DNA of 5,732 nucleotides from an archaeon (GCA_016213425.1 JACRAI010000135.1:1-5732), one strand, 5' to 3'. Shown: positions 1-5,694, numbered from the stretch's first letter. Notes: a model not told the origin generated them from the letters alone. Numbers and translations: made by a program.

Positions 1-120
1 ATTGTAGAGATAGCAATACTATTTGCATTTCTTGCAGGAATTGACTATTGCGCAAAACACAAATATGACTCAAAACAGACCAATCATTCAAACCAGCAAA
101 CAATCAACTCTGGACGTTAA
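1..120 (+). CDS. C-terminal end of an unidentified protein, truncated by the window edge
   Basis: Frame 1 is open from the first base for 39 codons and ends in TAA at 118-120; the other two plus-strand frames hit stops early. The readable tail begins with a hydrophobic stretch (IVEIAILFAFLAGIDYC) and continues as a polar tail rich in K, N, Q and S (from AKHKYDS to TINSGR). This would suit a last membrane-embedded or buried helix followed by a flexible tail. The gene runs towards the methyltransferase gene on the other strand, with nine bases between the two stop codons, which is normal packing in compact archaeal genomes. No family can be assigned from so short a piece. A chance open frame of this length is possible in AT-rich DNA, so confidence is moderate. 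Confidence 0.5.
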   Translation: MVEIAILFAFLAGIDYCAKHKYDSKQTNHSNQQTINSGR

Positions 121-129
121 AACACAAAC

Positions 130-1041
130 CTACTTCTTCACTTCAACAATATTAATCGTTTGCCAGTATTCGTAGCCTTGTTTGAATTCTTTTTTCAAAC
201 CTCTTTGCAATAAATAATTCATCCATTCGGGATTGTTTAATACATTGTAGACTTTTAGCGGAACTTGTAAGCTTTCAAGTTTTTTGATTGATAAAGTTTT
301 AATTAACTGATTTGTTAAGTGTTCACAAAGGCTTGAAATGTTGGTTATTATAACTCCTTGCGGAGTTAAGTTTTCTTTTGCTTGTGTTAATAAGTAATTA
401 AGCAAGTAAATTCCTTCGTAAGGATTGTCATCAATGCTTTTCGGTCTTGGAATGTATGGAGGATTGCACATAATCAAATCATATTTTTTGTTTTCAATAA
501 ATTTTAGTGCGTCTCCAACGTGAAATTTTGCTCTTTTATCTTTGATGTTTTCTTTCGCACATTTTATTGCGTACTTGTTTAAATCTATTAAATCTATTTT
601 TTTAATTTTTGAATTATTGAGCAAGTATTTGGATATGAATCCTGAACCGCACCCGATCTCTAGGACAGTTTTTACATTTGTTAAATCGATTTTTTTGAGC
701 GCTTTGCAGAATAATAATGTATCAATTGATGGTCCCCAGACTCCAGGATATTTTTGTTGTTCAAAATCGACAGAAGTATTTTCGTATTCTGTGATTTTTA
801 GTGGATAAGAAAATAATGCAAATACCGTATCTCTCAATGTTGGATTTAATTGGCCAATTTTATGATTATCCGTTACTAGAACTGGTTTATCGAAAATAAC
901 TACTTGCTTTCGTTTATCTTTAGACCAAGTATAAACACGATTGCCTTTTTCATCTTTATCCAACGCTAAAGCTCTGGATAAATCATCACCATTAGCATAA
1001 ATTTCTTGTTTAGTTAATTCAGAGTTGAATTTGATAATCAT
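130..1041 (-). CDS. Class I SAM-dependent methyltransferase with HemK/PrmC-like NPPY motif
   Basis: This 303-residue protein has a Rossmann-fold methyltransferase domain from about residue 97. The SAM-binding motif I is VLEIGCGSGF (126-135). An acidic end of strand 2 lies at IDLIDLN (149-155), GDA with D177 is the likely adenine-binding acidic position, and the catalytic motif IV is NPPY (193-196). NPPY is the signature of enzymes that methylate planar amide or amino nitrogens: HemK/PrmC and Mtq2 on glutamine of release factors, and N6-adenine or N2-guanine methyltransferases. The GVWGPSIDTLLFCKAL segment (100-115) resembles the helix before motif I in HemK2/Mtq2-type proteins. Residues 1-96 match neither PrmC's helical N-domain nor anything else I recognise. 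The ATG at 1041 fits a TATA box 26 nt upstream. The stop is TAG at 130-132. Membership of the methyltransferase fold is secure; the substrate is unknown. A release-factor glutamine, rRNA or DNA target all remain possible. Confidence 0.85.
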   Translation of the reverse strand: MIIKFNSELTKQEIYANGDDLSRALALDKDEKGNRVYTWSKDKRKQVVIFDKPVLVTDNHKIGQLNPTLRDTVFALFSYPLKITEYENTSVDFEQQKYPGVWGPSIDTLLFCKALKKIDLTNVKTVLEIGCGSGFISKYLLNNSKIKKIDLIDLNKYAIKCAKENIKDKRAKFHVGDALKFIENKKYDLIMCNPPYIPRPKSIDDNPYEGIYLLNYLLTQAKENLTPQGVIITNISSLCEHLTNQLIKTLSIKKLESLQVPLKVYNVLNNPEWMNYLLQRGLKKEFKQGYEYWQTINIVEVKK

Positions 1042-1061
1042 GGAAACAACTTTTTGTTTTT

Positions 1062-1079
1062 AGTTATATATAGTTTTCG
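1062..1079 (-). promoter_or_regulatory. Archaeal promoter (BRE + TATA box) for the methyltransferase gene
   Basis: Read on the minus strand, CGAAAAC (1079-1073) is a purine-rich BRE-like element followed by TATATATAACT (1072-1062), a strong box A. Archaeal transcription normally starts about 25 bp after the box centre, which would place the start at or within a base or two of the ATG at 1041. No Shine-Dalgarno sequence lies between the box and the ATG. The transcript is therefore probably leaderless. Confidence 0.7.
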
Positions 1080-1174
1080 ATGAATAAAAGAAAATAGATT
1101 TTGGAACTCAAATGAACGGGGTATTCTAAGGTATTTTTATCTGTTGATTACTCCTGTGCTAGAATGTTTTCTTT

Positions 1175-1220
1175 CTCGTTTGAAAACTCTAGGCAGCCTA
1201 GCTGCGAAGTGATTAACGAG
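1175..1220. other. Hairpin-forming GC-rich patch in the divergent intergenic region
   Basis: An outer stem CTCGTT (1175-1180) / AACGAG (1215-1220) encloses two mutually exclusive 5-bp hairpins: CTAGG-CAG-CCTAG (1189-1201) and GCAGC-CTA-GCTGC (1193-1205). Fourteen of the 24 bases at 1187-1210 are G or C, clearly above the AT-rich surroundings. It could be a regulator binding site shared by the divergent promoters, part of a small RNA, or chance. The rest of the 242-base gap (1042-1283) holds the two promoters and a weaker inverted repeat, ATTCTA (1123-1128) / TAGAAT (1160-1165). I see no coding frame of note there. Confidence 0.3.
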
Positions 1221-1247
1221 TGCAAATTCAACAGTTATATTCTTTTT

Positions 1248-1262
1248 GGAAAGCTTTAAAAC
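1248..1262 (+). promoter_or_regulatory. Archaeal promoter (BRE + TATA box) for cbf5
   Basis: GGAAAG (1248-1253) is a BRE-like element directly followed by CTTTAAAAC (1254-1262), a box A. The box centre lies about 26 bp before the ATG at 1284, so transcription should begin at or next to the start codon. The region up to the ATG is pyrimidine-rich and has no Shine-Dalgarno match, which agrees with a leaderless mRNA. Confidence 0.65.
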
Positions 1263-1283
1263 AAATCTGTCTTTTCTTGAATT

Positions 1284-2249
1284 ATGCCTTTACCATCTGA
1301 AGTCGAGAGAAAAGTAAGAATAAAGTACGAGAATGCGCCTACTGATGAAACTAAAGGTTGCAGTCCTGAAAAAAGAAACGTAGAAGTGTTGCTAGATTAC
1401 GGAGTTATTAATCTAAACAAACCTAAAGGACCAACAAGCCATTTAGTTAGCGATCATGTTAAAAAAATTCTTCACGTAGAAAAAGCAGGCCACGGAGGAA
1501 CTCTCGATCCGGGAGTTACTGGAGTTCTTCCAATAGCAATAGGCAGAGCTACTCGAGTTATCCAAACAATCCTTAAGGGTGGTAAAGAGTATGTTGCAAT
1601 CATGCATTTACATGAAAAAGTTGATGAAGTTAAATTGAGAGAAGTAATTAAGAAATTTGTTGGCGAGATTGATCAAATGCCTCCAGTTAAGAGTGCTGTT
1701 ATTAGACGAGTTAGAACTAGAAAAATATATTATATTGATATTTTGGAAATTAAAGATCAAGATGTTTTAATAAAAGTAGGTTGTGAGGCGGGAACTTACG
1801 TGAGAAAACTTTGCCACGATATTGGCCGAAAATTGAAAGTTGGCGCACACATGAGTGAGTTAATAAGAACAAAAGCAGGGCCGTTTAATGATAAAGATTG
1901 GGTGACTCTTCAAGATTTAGAAGATGCTTATTATTTTTGGAAAGAAGAAAAAGATGATAAAGAAATAAGAAGATGCATTAAACCTTTTGAGGTAGCAGTC
2001 AATCATCTGCCTAAAATCTGGGTTCATGACAGCGCGGTTAATCCGCTATGTCATGGAAGTTCATTAAAAGTTCCCGGAATTGTTAAATTACATGACTTTA
2101 ACGTAAAAAGTTTAGTTGCAATCATGACCTTGAAAGATGAGCTAATAGGCATAGGGCAGGCAGAAATGACTTCTAAATCAATAATTAAAGAAGAAAAAGG
2201 CATAGCCATTAACATGGAAAAAGTCTTCATGCCTACGGGAGTTTATTAG
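1284..2249 (+). CDS. cbf5: tRNA/rRNA pseudouridine synthase Cbf5 (archaeal dyskerin, H/ACA RNP catalytic subunit)
   Basis: Cbf5 isomerises uridine to pseudouridine in rRNA, guided by H/ACA RNAs and with Nop10, Gar1 and L7Ae as partners; in archaea it can also form tRNA Psi55. The 321-residue protein shows the N-terminal dyskerin extension (about 1-38), then the TruB-type catalytic domain. GVINLNKPKGPTSH (40-53) is motif I. The catalytic aspartate is D75 in HGGTLDPGVTG (70-80). MPPVKSAVIRR (132-142) and CEAGTYVRKLCHDIG (167-181) complete the active-site motifs. A PUA domain follows (about 242-318), with AVNPLCHGSSLKVPGI and GIGQAEM recognisable. Length is close to the family norm (Pyrococcus Cbf5 is near 340). 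HGGTLDP replaces the more usual HSGTLDP, a mild variant that leaves the aspartate intact. None of the partner proteins is in this window. The start at 1284 is supported by the box A spacing. Identification is very secure. Confidence 0.97.
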   Translation: MPLPSEVERKVRIKYENAPTDETKGCSPEKRNVEVLLDYGVINLNKPKGPTSHLVSDHVKKILHVEKAGHGGTLDPGVTGVLPIAIGRATRVIQTILKGGKEYVAIMHLHEKVDEVKLREVIKKFVGEIDQMPPVKSAVIRRVRTRKIYYIDILEIKDQDVLIKVGCEAGTYVRKLCHDIGRKLKVGAHMSELIRTKAGPFNDKDWVTLQDLEDAYYFWKEEKDDKEIRRCIKPFEVAVNHLPKIWVHDSAVNPLCHGSSLKVPGIVKLHDFNVKSLVAIMTLKDELIGIGQAEMTSKSIIKEEKGIAINMEKVFMPTGVY

Positions 2250-2281
2250 TTTGAAGTTTGCAGTGGTGCGTTGTATTGGAA

Positions 2282-2297
2282 CGAAAAACTTATATAC
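2282..2297 (+). promoter_or_regulatory. Probable main promoter of the toxin-antitoxin operon
   Basis: CGAAAAA (2282-2288) followed by CTTATATAC (2289-2297) closely resembles the BRE/TATA pair of the methyltransferase promoter (CGAAAAC then TATATATAAC). Transcription would start near 2317-2322, in the middle of the palindromic operator. That leaves a leader of roughly 30 nt containing the Shine-Dalgarno sequence at 2337-2343. An alternative box A, ATTAAATAACT (2320-2330), lies 19-29 bp before the ATG at 2349 and would give a leaderless message. Confidence 0.6.
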
Positions 2298-2300
2298 TTG

Positions 2301-2338
2301 TTAAATAACCTTATTTAATATTAAATAACTTTTAATAA
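2301..2338. promoter_or_regulatory. Predicted autoregulatory operator: four half-sites at 10-bp spacing
   Basis: Four 8-bp elements start at 2301, 2311, 2321 and 2331, exactly 10 bp apart: TTAAATAA, TTATTTAA (its inverse), TTAAATAA, and TTTAATAA (one mismatch). The middle pair forms a perfect 18-bp palindrome (2311-2328) and the first pair a palindrome except for its two central bases. Ribbon-helix-helix antitoxins commonly bind tandem half-sites on one helix face near that spacing, and the next gene encodes such a protein. The array covers the predicted transcription start and the alternative box A, so bound repressor should block initiation. The operator role is inferred from layout. AT-rich sequence raises the chance background, but not easily to four in register. 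Confidence 0.55.
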
Positions 2339-2343
2339 GGTGA
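2337..2343 (+). promoter_or_regulatory. Shine-Dalgarno site of the antitoxin gene
   Basis: AAGGTGA includes AGGTGA, complementary to the conserved 3' end of archaeal 16S rRNA (…UCACCUCC). It ends five bases before the ATG at 2349. It overlaps the in-frame GTG at 2340, so it argues for the ATG as the true start. It is the only clear Shine-Dalgarno site I find in front of a gene in this window. Confidence 0.65.
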
Positions 2344-2348
2344 AAAAA

Positions 2349-2573
2349 ATGGTATTAAAAACATTTAACGTGCAAGAAGAAGTTTATAAAAAGTTTTCAA
2401 GTTTTTGCAAAGAATTAGGAATAAGCATGAGCAAGCAAGTAGAAATGTTCATGGAGAACTTCATTTCAAAAGAGCCTGAAGCAAAAAAAGAATATCTAGA
2501 AAAATTAGAAAGAATTAGAAAAGGAAAATTTATAAAAGTAGAAAGTTTTGCTAAAAGATACGGACTAGAATGA
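2349..2573 (+). CDS. Ribbon-helix-helix antitoxin (RelB/CopG-like)
   Basis: This 74-residue protein would neutralise the toxin encoded immediately downstream and repress the shared operon. The N-terminal half has ribbon-helix-helix design: a DNA-contacting strand VLKTFNV (2-8), helix A EEVYKKFSSFCKEL (10-23), a turn with G24, and helix B SMSKQVEMFMENFI (26-39). The charged C-terminal half (41-74) ends in FIKVESFAKRYGLE, a segment of the type that wraps around RelE-family toxins. I chose the ATG at 2349, because the in-frame GTG at 2340 (three more residues) sits inside the Shine-Dalgarno sequence. The stop overlaps the toxin start by four bases, which implies translational coupling. Base composition matches its neighbours, so there is no sign of recent transfer. 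Fold and role are well supported by sequence and context; the exact antitoxin family is not certain. Confidence 0.85.
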   Translation: MVLKTFNVQEEVYKKFSSFCKELGISMSKQVEMFMENFISKEPEAKKEYLEKLERIRKGKFIKVESFAKRYGLE

Positions 2574-2833
2574 AATACCATTTACAAGTATCTGAATACG
2601 TTGATGATATCTTTCAAAAACTCAGTAAAAGGAACAGAAAACAATTAGAAATCATTAATAAAAAAATAAACAAAATTTTAGAAGACCCTCACCATTTCAA
2701 ACCCCTAAGAGGAGATATGAAGGGATCAAGAAGAGTGCACATAGATAAATCATTCGTTCTTATTTACGAGATTGATGAAAATAGCAAAACTGTCAACTTA
2801 ATAGATTACGATCATCACGACAAAGTTTATTGA
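2570..2833 (+). CDS. RelE/StbE-family type II toxin (predicted ribosome-dependent mRNA interferase)
   Basis: This 87-residue protein has the length and pattern of the RelE/ParE superfamily. It has an N-terminal strand (MKYHLQVSEYV), two helices (13-37) rich in lysine and arginine, then the core HHFKPLRGDMKGSRRVHI (41-58) and strand FVLIYEID (62-69), and a final strand VNLIDYDHHDKVY (75-87). R47, R54 and R55 and the terminal H82/H83 and Y87 fall where RelE, YoeB and YafQ toxins carry residues used to cleave mRNA in the ribosomal A site. ParE-type gyrase toxins share the fold, but the histidines and terminal tyrosine favour the RNase branch. The gene starts four bases inside the antitoxin gene (start 2570, antitoxin stop 2571-2573) and has no strong Shine-Dalgarno of its own, so translation is probably coupled. 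No truncation is evident. Activity is inferred. Confidence 0.87.
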   Translation: MKYHLQVSEYVDDIFQKLSKRNRKQLEIINKKINKILEDPHHFKPLRGDMKGSRRVHIDKSFVLIYEIDENSKTVNLIDYDHHDKVY

Positions 2834-2852
2834 TAAAAACATTTAAATAACT
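2834..2852 (+). promoter_or_regulatory. Archaeal promoter (BRE + TATA box) for thrS
   Basis: TAAAAAC (2834-2840) is a BRE-like element and ATTTAAATAACT (2841-2852) a box A whose centre is about 26 bp before the ATG at 2872. The predicted transcript is leaderless. The promoter begins just after the toxin stop codon, so thrS can be expressed apart from the toxin-antitoxin operon. The 10-mer TTAAATAACT (2843-2852) also occurs in the toxin-antitoxin operator (2321-2330). Confidence 0.65.
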
Positions 2853-2853
2853 C

Positions 2854-2863
2854 TTTTCTTTTT
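2854..2863 (+). terminator. Possible T-rich terminator of the toxin-antitoxin operon
   Basis: TTTTCTTTTT lies 21 bases after the toxin stop. Archaeal RNA polymerase often terminates at T-rich tracts without a hairpin. The same tract sits between the thrS box A and its ATG, where it could simply be a pyrimidine-rich initiation region, so the call is tentative. Confidence 0.3.
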
Positions 2864-2871
2864 AGTGCTTT

Positions 2872-4794
2872 ATGCCTAAAATTACTTTAACTTTTCCTGA
2901 TGGGAACAAAAAAGAGCATGAGAAAGGCGTTACTGGTTTAGAAGTAGCTAAAAGCATTGGTGAACGATTGGCCAGAGATGCATTATGCATTAAGGTTAAT
3001 GATAAGATTCAAAGCTTGAATAAACCAATTAATGAAAACGCGAAAATTCAAGTTTTGACTTTTAATGATAAAGAAGGAGTTTACTGCTTCAGACACAGTA
3101 CGGCTCACGTTTTAGCTCACGCAATAAGAAGGATTTATCCTAAAGCAAAAAACACTATCGGCCCTCCAGTTGACGAAGGATTTTATTATGATTTTGACGA
3201 TTTAGATATTACTCCTGAAGATTTTCCAAAGATAGAAGCAGAAATGCAGAAAGTTGTTGATGCAGATCTTGAATTTGAAAGGAAAGAAATAACTCTTGAA
3301 GAATTAAAAAAATTATTTCCTACTAATCAATACAAGATAGAACTTGCTCAAGAATTTTCTAAAGCTGGAGAAAAATTAACGTCATACAAGGATGGTGATT
3401 TTGAAGATTTATGTGAAGGACCTCATGTTACAAGAACAGGAATGATAGGCGCATTCAAATTAACTAAACTTGCAGGCGCTTACTGGAGAGGAGACTCAAA
3501 AAACAAGCAGTTAACAAGAATTTATGGAATAAGTTTTCCAGACAAGAAATTGTTGAAAGAACATTTAGATATGCTTGCTGAAGCGGAAAAAAGAGATCAT
3601 AGAAAATTAGGCAAAGATCTTGACTTATGGAGTTTTCATGACGTAAGTCCAGGATGTCCTTTCTTCCATCCTAAAGGAATGGTTATCTACAACGAATTAA
3701 TGAAATTCTTAAGAGAAGAATATTTCAAGAGAGGATTTAAAGAAGTAGGTACTCCAACATTATTTCATAAAAAATTATGGGAGACAAGCGGGCACTGGAG
3801 TCATTATCAAGAAAACATGTTCTTATTGCAGGGAGGAGAAGTTGGGTGCAAACCAATGAATTGTCCTGCAGCAGCATTAATTTACAAAACAACTGTAAGA
3901 AGTTACAAAGAATTACCTTTAAGACTGGCAGACTTCGGAGTTTTGCATAGAAAAGAAGTAACCGGAGCACTATCAGGATTGTTAAGAGTTGTAAGATTTA
4001 TTCAAGATGACGCACACATTTTTGTTGACAAAGACAGAATTCTTGAAGAAGTAACTAAAGAATTGGAATTTGTTAAACATATTTATTCTATGTTCGGATT
4101 AAACTATCATATAGAGTTAAGCACAAAACCAGAAAAAGCAATGGGCAGCGATGAATTATGGAATGAAGCAGAACAAAGTTTGATGAAAGCACTAGACGTG
4201 AACGAGATAAAATACAAGCTAAATCCCGGTGATGGAGCATTCTACGGTCCTAAGATTGATTTGCACATTAAAGATTGCTTGAAAAGAACATGGCAGTGTG
4301 GAACAATACAGTTAGACTTCCAAATGCCGGAAAAATTTGACTTGAGATTTATGGGTGAAGACGGAGAAAACAAGTATAGACCTGTAATGATTCACAGGGC
4401 ACTAATAGGAAGTATTGAAAGGTTCATGGGAGTTATCACAGAACATTTTGCAGGCAAATTTCCATTATGGTTAAGCCCGATTCAAGTCAGAGTTTTAACA
4501 ATTACAGATGCATACAATAGTTATGCACAAAAATTAGTTGATGAATTAACTAAAAACCTTGTTAGAGCAGAACTCGATGACAGTGCAGAAACAATGAATA
4601 AAAAAGTAAGAACTGCACAATTAGACAAAGCAACGCTAATAGTTACAATTGGAGAAAAAGAACAATTAAACAACACAGTAGCGTTAAGAACTCTTGATGG
4701 AAAAGTAATATTTGGATTAAACAGAGAAAAATTCATTCAAAAAATTGTTGAATTAATCAAGAACAGAAATTTAGAATTAAAGTTCGAGAATTAA
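2872..4794 (+). CDS. thrS: Threonyl-tRNA synthetase, bacterial-type with TGS and editing domains
   Basis: This class II synthetase charges tRNA-Thr with threonine in the cytoplasm. Its 640 residues match the full-length bacterial form (E. coli 642). Domains in order are TGS (1-63); the N2 editing domain (about 65-225) with HSTAH (75-79) and CEGPH (181-185), which clear Ser-tRNA-Thr; the catalytic core (about 243-530); and the anticodon-binding domain (about 535-635). Zinc ligands are C331 (MNCPAA), H382 (QDDAHIF) and H508 (MIHRA), three residues offset from E. coli C334, H385 and H511. Motif 2 contains LHRKE (358-362) and motif 3 GSIERF (513-518). The stretch after motif 2 reads RVVRFIQDD instead of the common bacterial RVRGFTQDD. 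Many archaea instead have a form with an unrelated N-terminal editing domain, so this gene was probably acquired from bacteria by an ancestor. The stop codon abuts the next start directly. Confidence 0.98.
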   Translation: MPKITLTFPDGNKKEHEKGVTGLEVAKSIGERLARDALCIKVNDKIQSLNKPINENAKIQVLTFNDKEGVYCFRHSTAHVLAHAIRRIYPKAKNTIGPPVDEGFYYDFDDLDITPEDFPKIEAEMQKVVDADLEFERKEITLEELKKLFPTNQYKIELAQEFSKAGEKLTSYKDGDFEDLCEGPHVTRTGMIGAFKLTKLAGAYWRGDSKNKQLTRIYGISFPDKKLLKEHLDMLAEAEKRDHRKLGKDLDLWSFHDVSPGCPFFHPKGMVIYNELMKFLREEYFKRGFKEVGTPTLFHKKLWETSGHWSHYQENMFLLQGGEVGCKPMNCPAAALIYKTTVRSYKELPLRLADFGVLHRKEVTGALSGLLRVVRFIQDDAHIFVDKDRILEEVTKELEFVKHIYSMFGLNYHIELSTKPEKAMGSDELWNEAEQSLMKALDVNEIKYKLNPGDGAFYGPKIDLHIKDCLKRTWQCGTIQLDFQMPEKFDLRFMGEDGENKYRPVMIHRALIGSIERFMGVITEHFAGKFPLWLSPIQVRVLTITDAYNSYAQKLVDELTKNLVRAELDDSAETMNKKVRTAQLDKATLIVTIGEKEQLNNTVALRTLDGKVIFGLNREKFIQKIVELIKNRNLELKFEN

Positions 4795-5688
4795 ATGAAA
4801 AAAAGAGGAAGTGAATTAGGTTTTAGATATTCAGGTAGACAAGCAATAATAGGATTTTCTTTAATTTACTTGCTTTTAACGCTTTACTCTTACACAAAGT
4901 CCGGATATCTTAGCTCGTTCAACCTTTCAATACCAATCATAGTGATAGCGGTAACAGGTGTGTTTTATTTTGTTTCTGATGCTTATTTCCAAAAAACATC
5001 TAATCGAGTTTTGATTTATTTAAGAGACTTGAATTCTTTTGATGTTACAGGAATACTGCTCGCAAGTTATTCTTTGATTTTTTTATACCAACTCATTTTT
5101 AATTTTTACAATGTTGAAGTATCAAGACTTTATTTTTTCTTTATTAGTTTATTTATTACAGTTGTTATTGGCACCATAATTTTCTTGTTTTCTTTATTAA
5201 AATACAAAAAAGGAGAAGGAGTACTCAATCTTTTTAAGAAAAATGTACTCTTACTTGATCCAGTATACCGATTTGGAATAAGTGATTACATTAAACCAAC
5301 ATACAAAATAGAGTACAAAAGGCCTAAAGTTATCAAAATAATAAATTCTGTAGGATACATTTTATTTATTCTTTATTTGTTACTAGTTGGTTTTACAGCA
5401 AACTATCGAGTTGAAACTGAAGGCGTTTTTGAAAAACTAAATTATGAATACGTCACAACCACAGGACATAGAGGAGCAAGCCCATCCATAGCAAAATTAA
5501 TAATAATGGAAATATACACAAAAGATAAAAAAATTGTTGATTTTGTCATCGGTGCTAAAGCGGTTAAAGATTTCGAGAATAATTACCAATGCCTAAATTT
5601 ACAACCAGGTTATATTGTAAAAATAAGACATCATCCATTCGCGTATTCTTGGCCGTACTTTAATGAAGTTGTAAGTTGTAGAATTTGA
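4795..5688 (+). CDS. Multipass membrane protein of unknown function, coupled to thrS
   Basis: I do not recognise the family of this 297-residue protein. Five hydrophobic segments are visible at about 17-33, 45-63, 84-104, 112-135 and 184-202. The N-terminus is basic (MKKRG…RYSGRQ), and the loop after segment 4 is basic too (KYKKGEG…FKK), so the N-terminus and the 136-183 loop are probably cytoplasmic. That places the C-terminal domain (203-297) outside the cell. The only two cysteines, C266 and C295, both lie in that domain and could form a disulfide. The ATG follows the thrS stop TAA with no gap and no Shine-Dalgarno site, so translation is likely coupled to thrS, though a functional link to tRNA charging is not implied. 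There is no signal peptide distinct from segment 1, and no catalytic motif I can name. The gene itself is well supported by its long open frame and position. Confidence 0.8.
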   Translation: MKKRGSELGFRYSGRQAIIGFSLIYLLLTLYSYTKSGYLSSFNLSIPIIVIAVTGVFYFVSDAYFQKTSNRVLIYLRDLNSFDVTGILLASYSLIFLYQLIFNFYNVEVSRLYFFFISLFITVVIGTIIFLFSLLKYKKGEGVLNLFKKNVLLLDPVYRFGISDYIKPTYKIEYKRPKVIKIINSVGYILFILYLLLVGFTANYRVETEGVFEKLNYEYVTTTGHRGASPSIAKLIIMEIYTKDKKIVDFVIGAKAVKDFENNYQCLNLQPGYIVKIRHHPFAYSWPYFNEVVSCRI

Positions 5689-5694
5689 GAATAA

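Noticed and set aside
542..808. Plus-strand open frame of 88 codons opposite the methyltransferase gene
   Set aside because: It lies wholly antisense to a well-supported conserved gene, covers its catalytic motifs, and its translation looks like a reverse-strand shadow with no recognisable domain.
1076..1146. Box C/D small RNA starting at TCGATGAA
   Set aside because: The C box is only approximate and no CTGA D box follows on this strand, only CTGT. The reverse strand has no TGATGA.
1175..1233. H/ACA guide RNA built on the 1175-1220 hairpin with the ACA at 1231-1233
   Set aside because: The ACA lies about ten bases beyond the stem base instead of directly after it, and no convincing pseudouridylation pocket or kink-turn pairing can be drawn.
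2340..2348. GTG at 2340 as the antitoxin start
   Set aside because: The GTG is part of the AAGGTGA ribosome-binding site, and the ATG at 2349 has correct spacing and gives the expected short arm before the ribbon strand.
2384..2581. Minus-strand open frame across the antitoxin gene
   Set aside because: It mirrors the ribbon-helix-helix gene, which has a ribosome-binding site, operon context and a recognisable fold. No independent promoter or ribosome-binding site is seen for the antisense frame.
3737..4736. Two minus-strand open frames inside thrS (3737-3970 and 4521-4736)
   Set aside because: Both are antisense to conserved ThrRS regions and rich in leucine, serine and phenylalanine, as expected when AT-rich coding DNA is read backwards.
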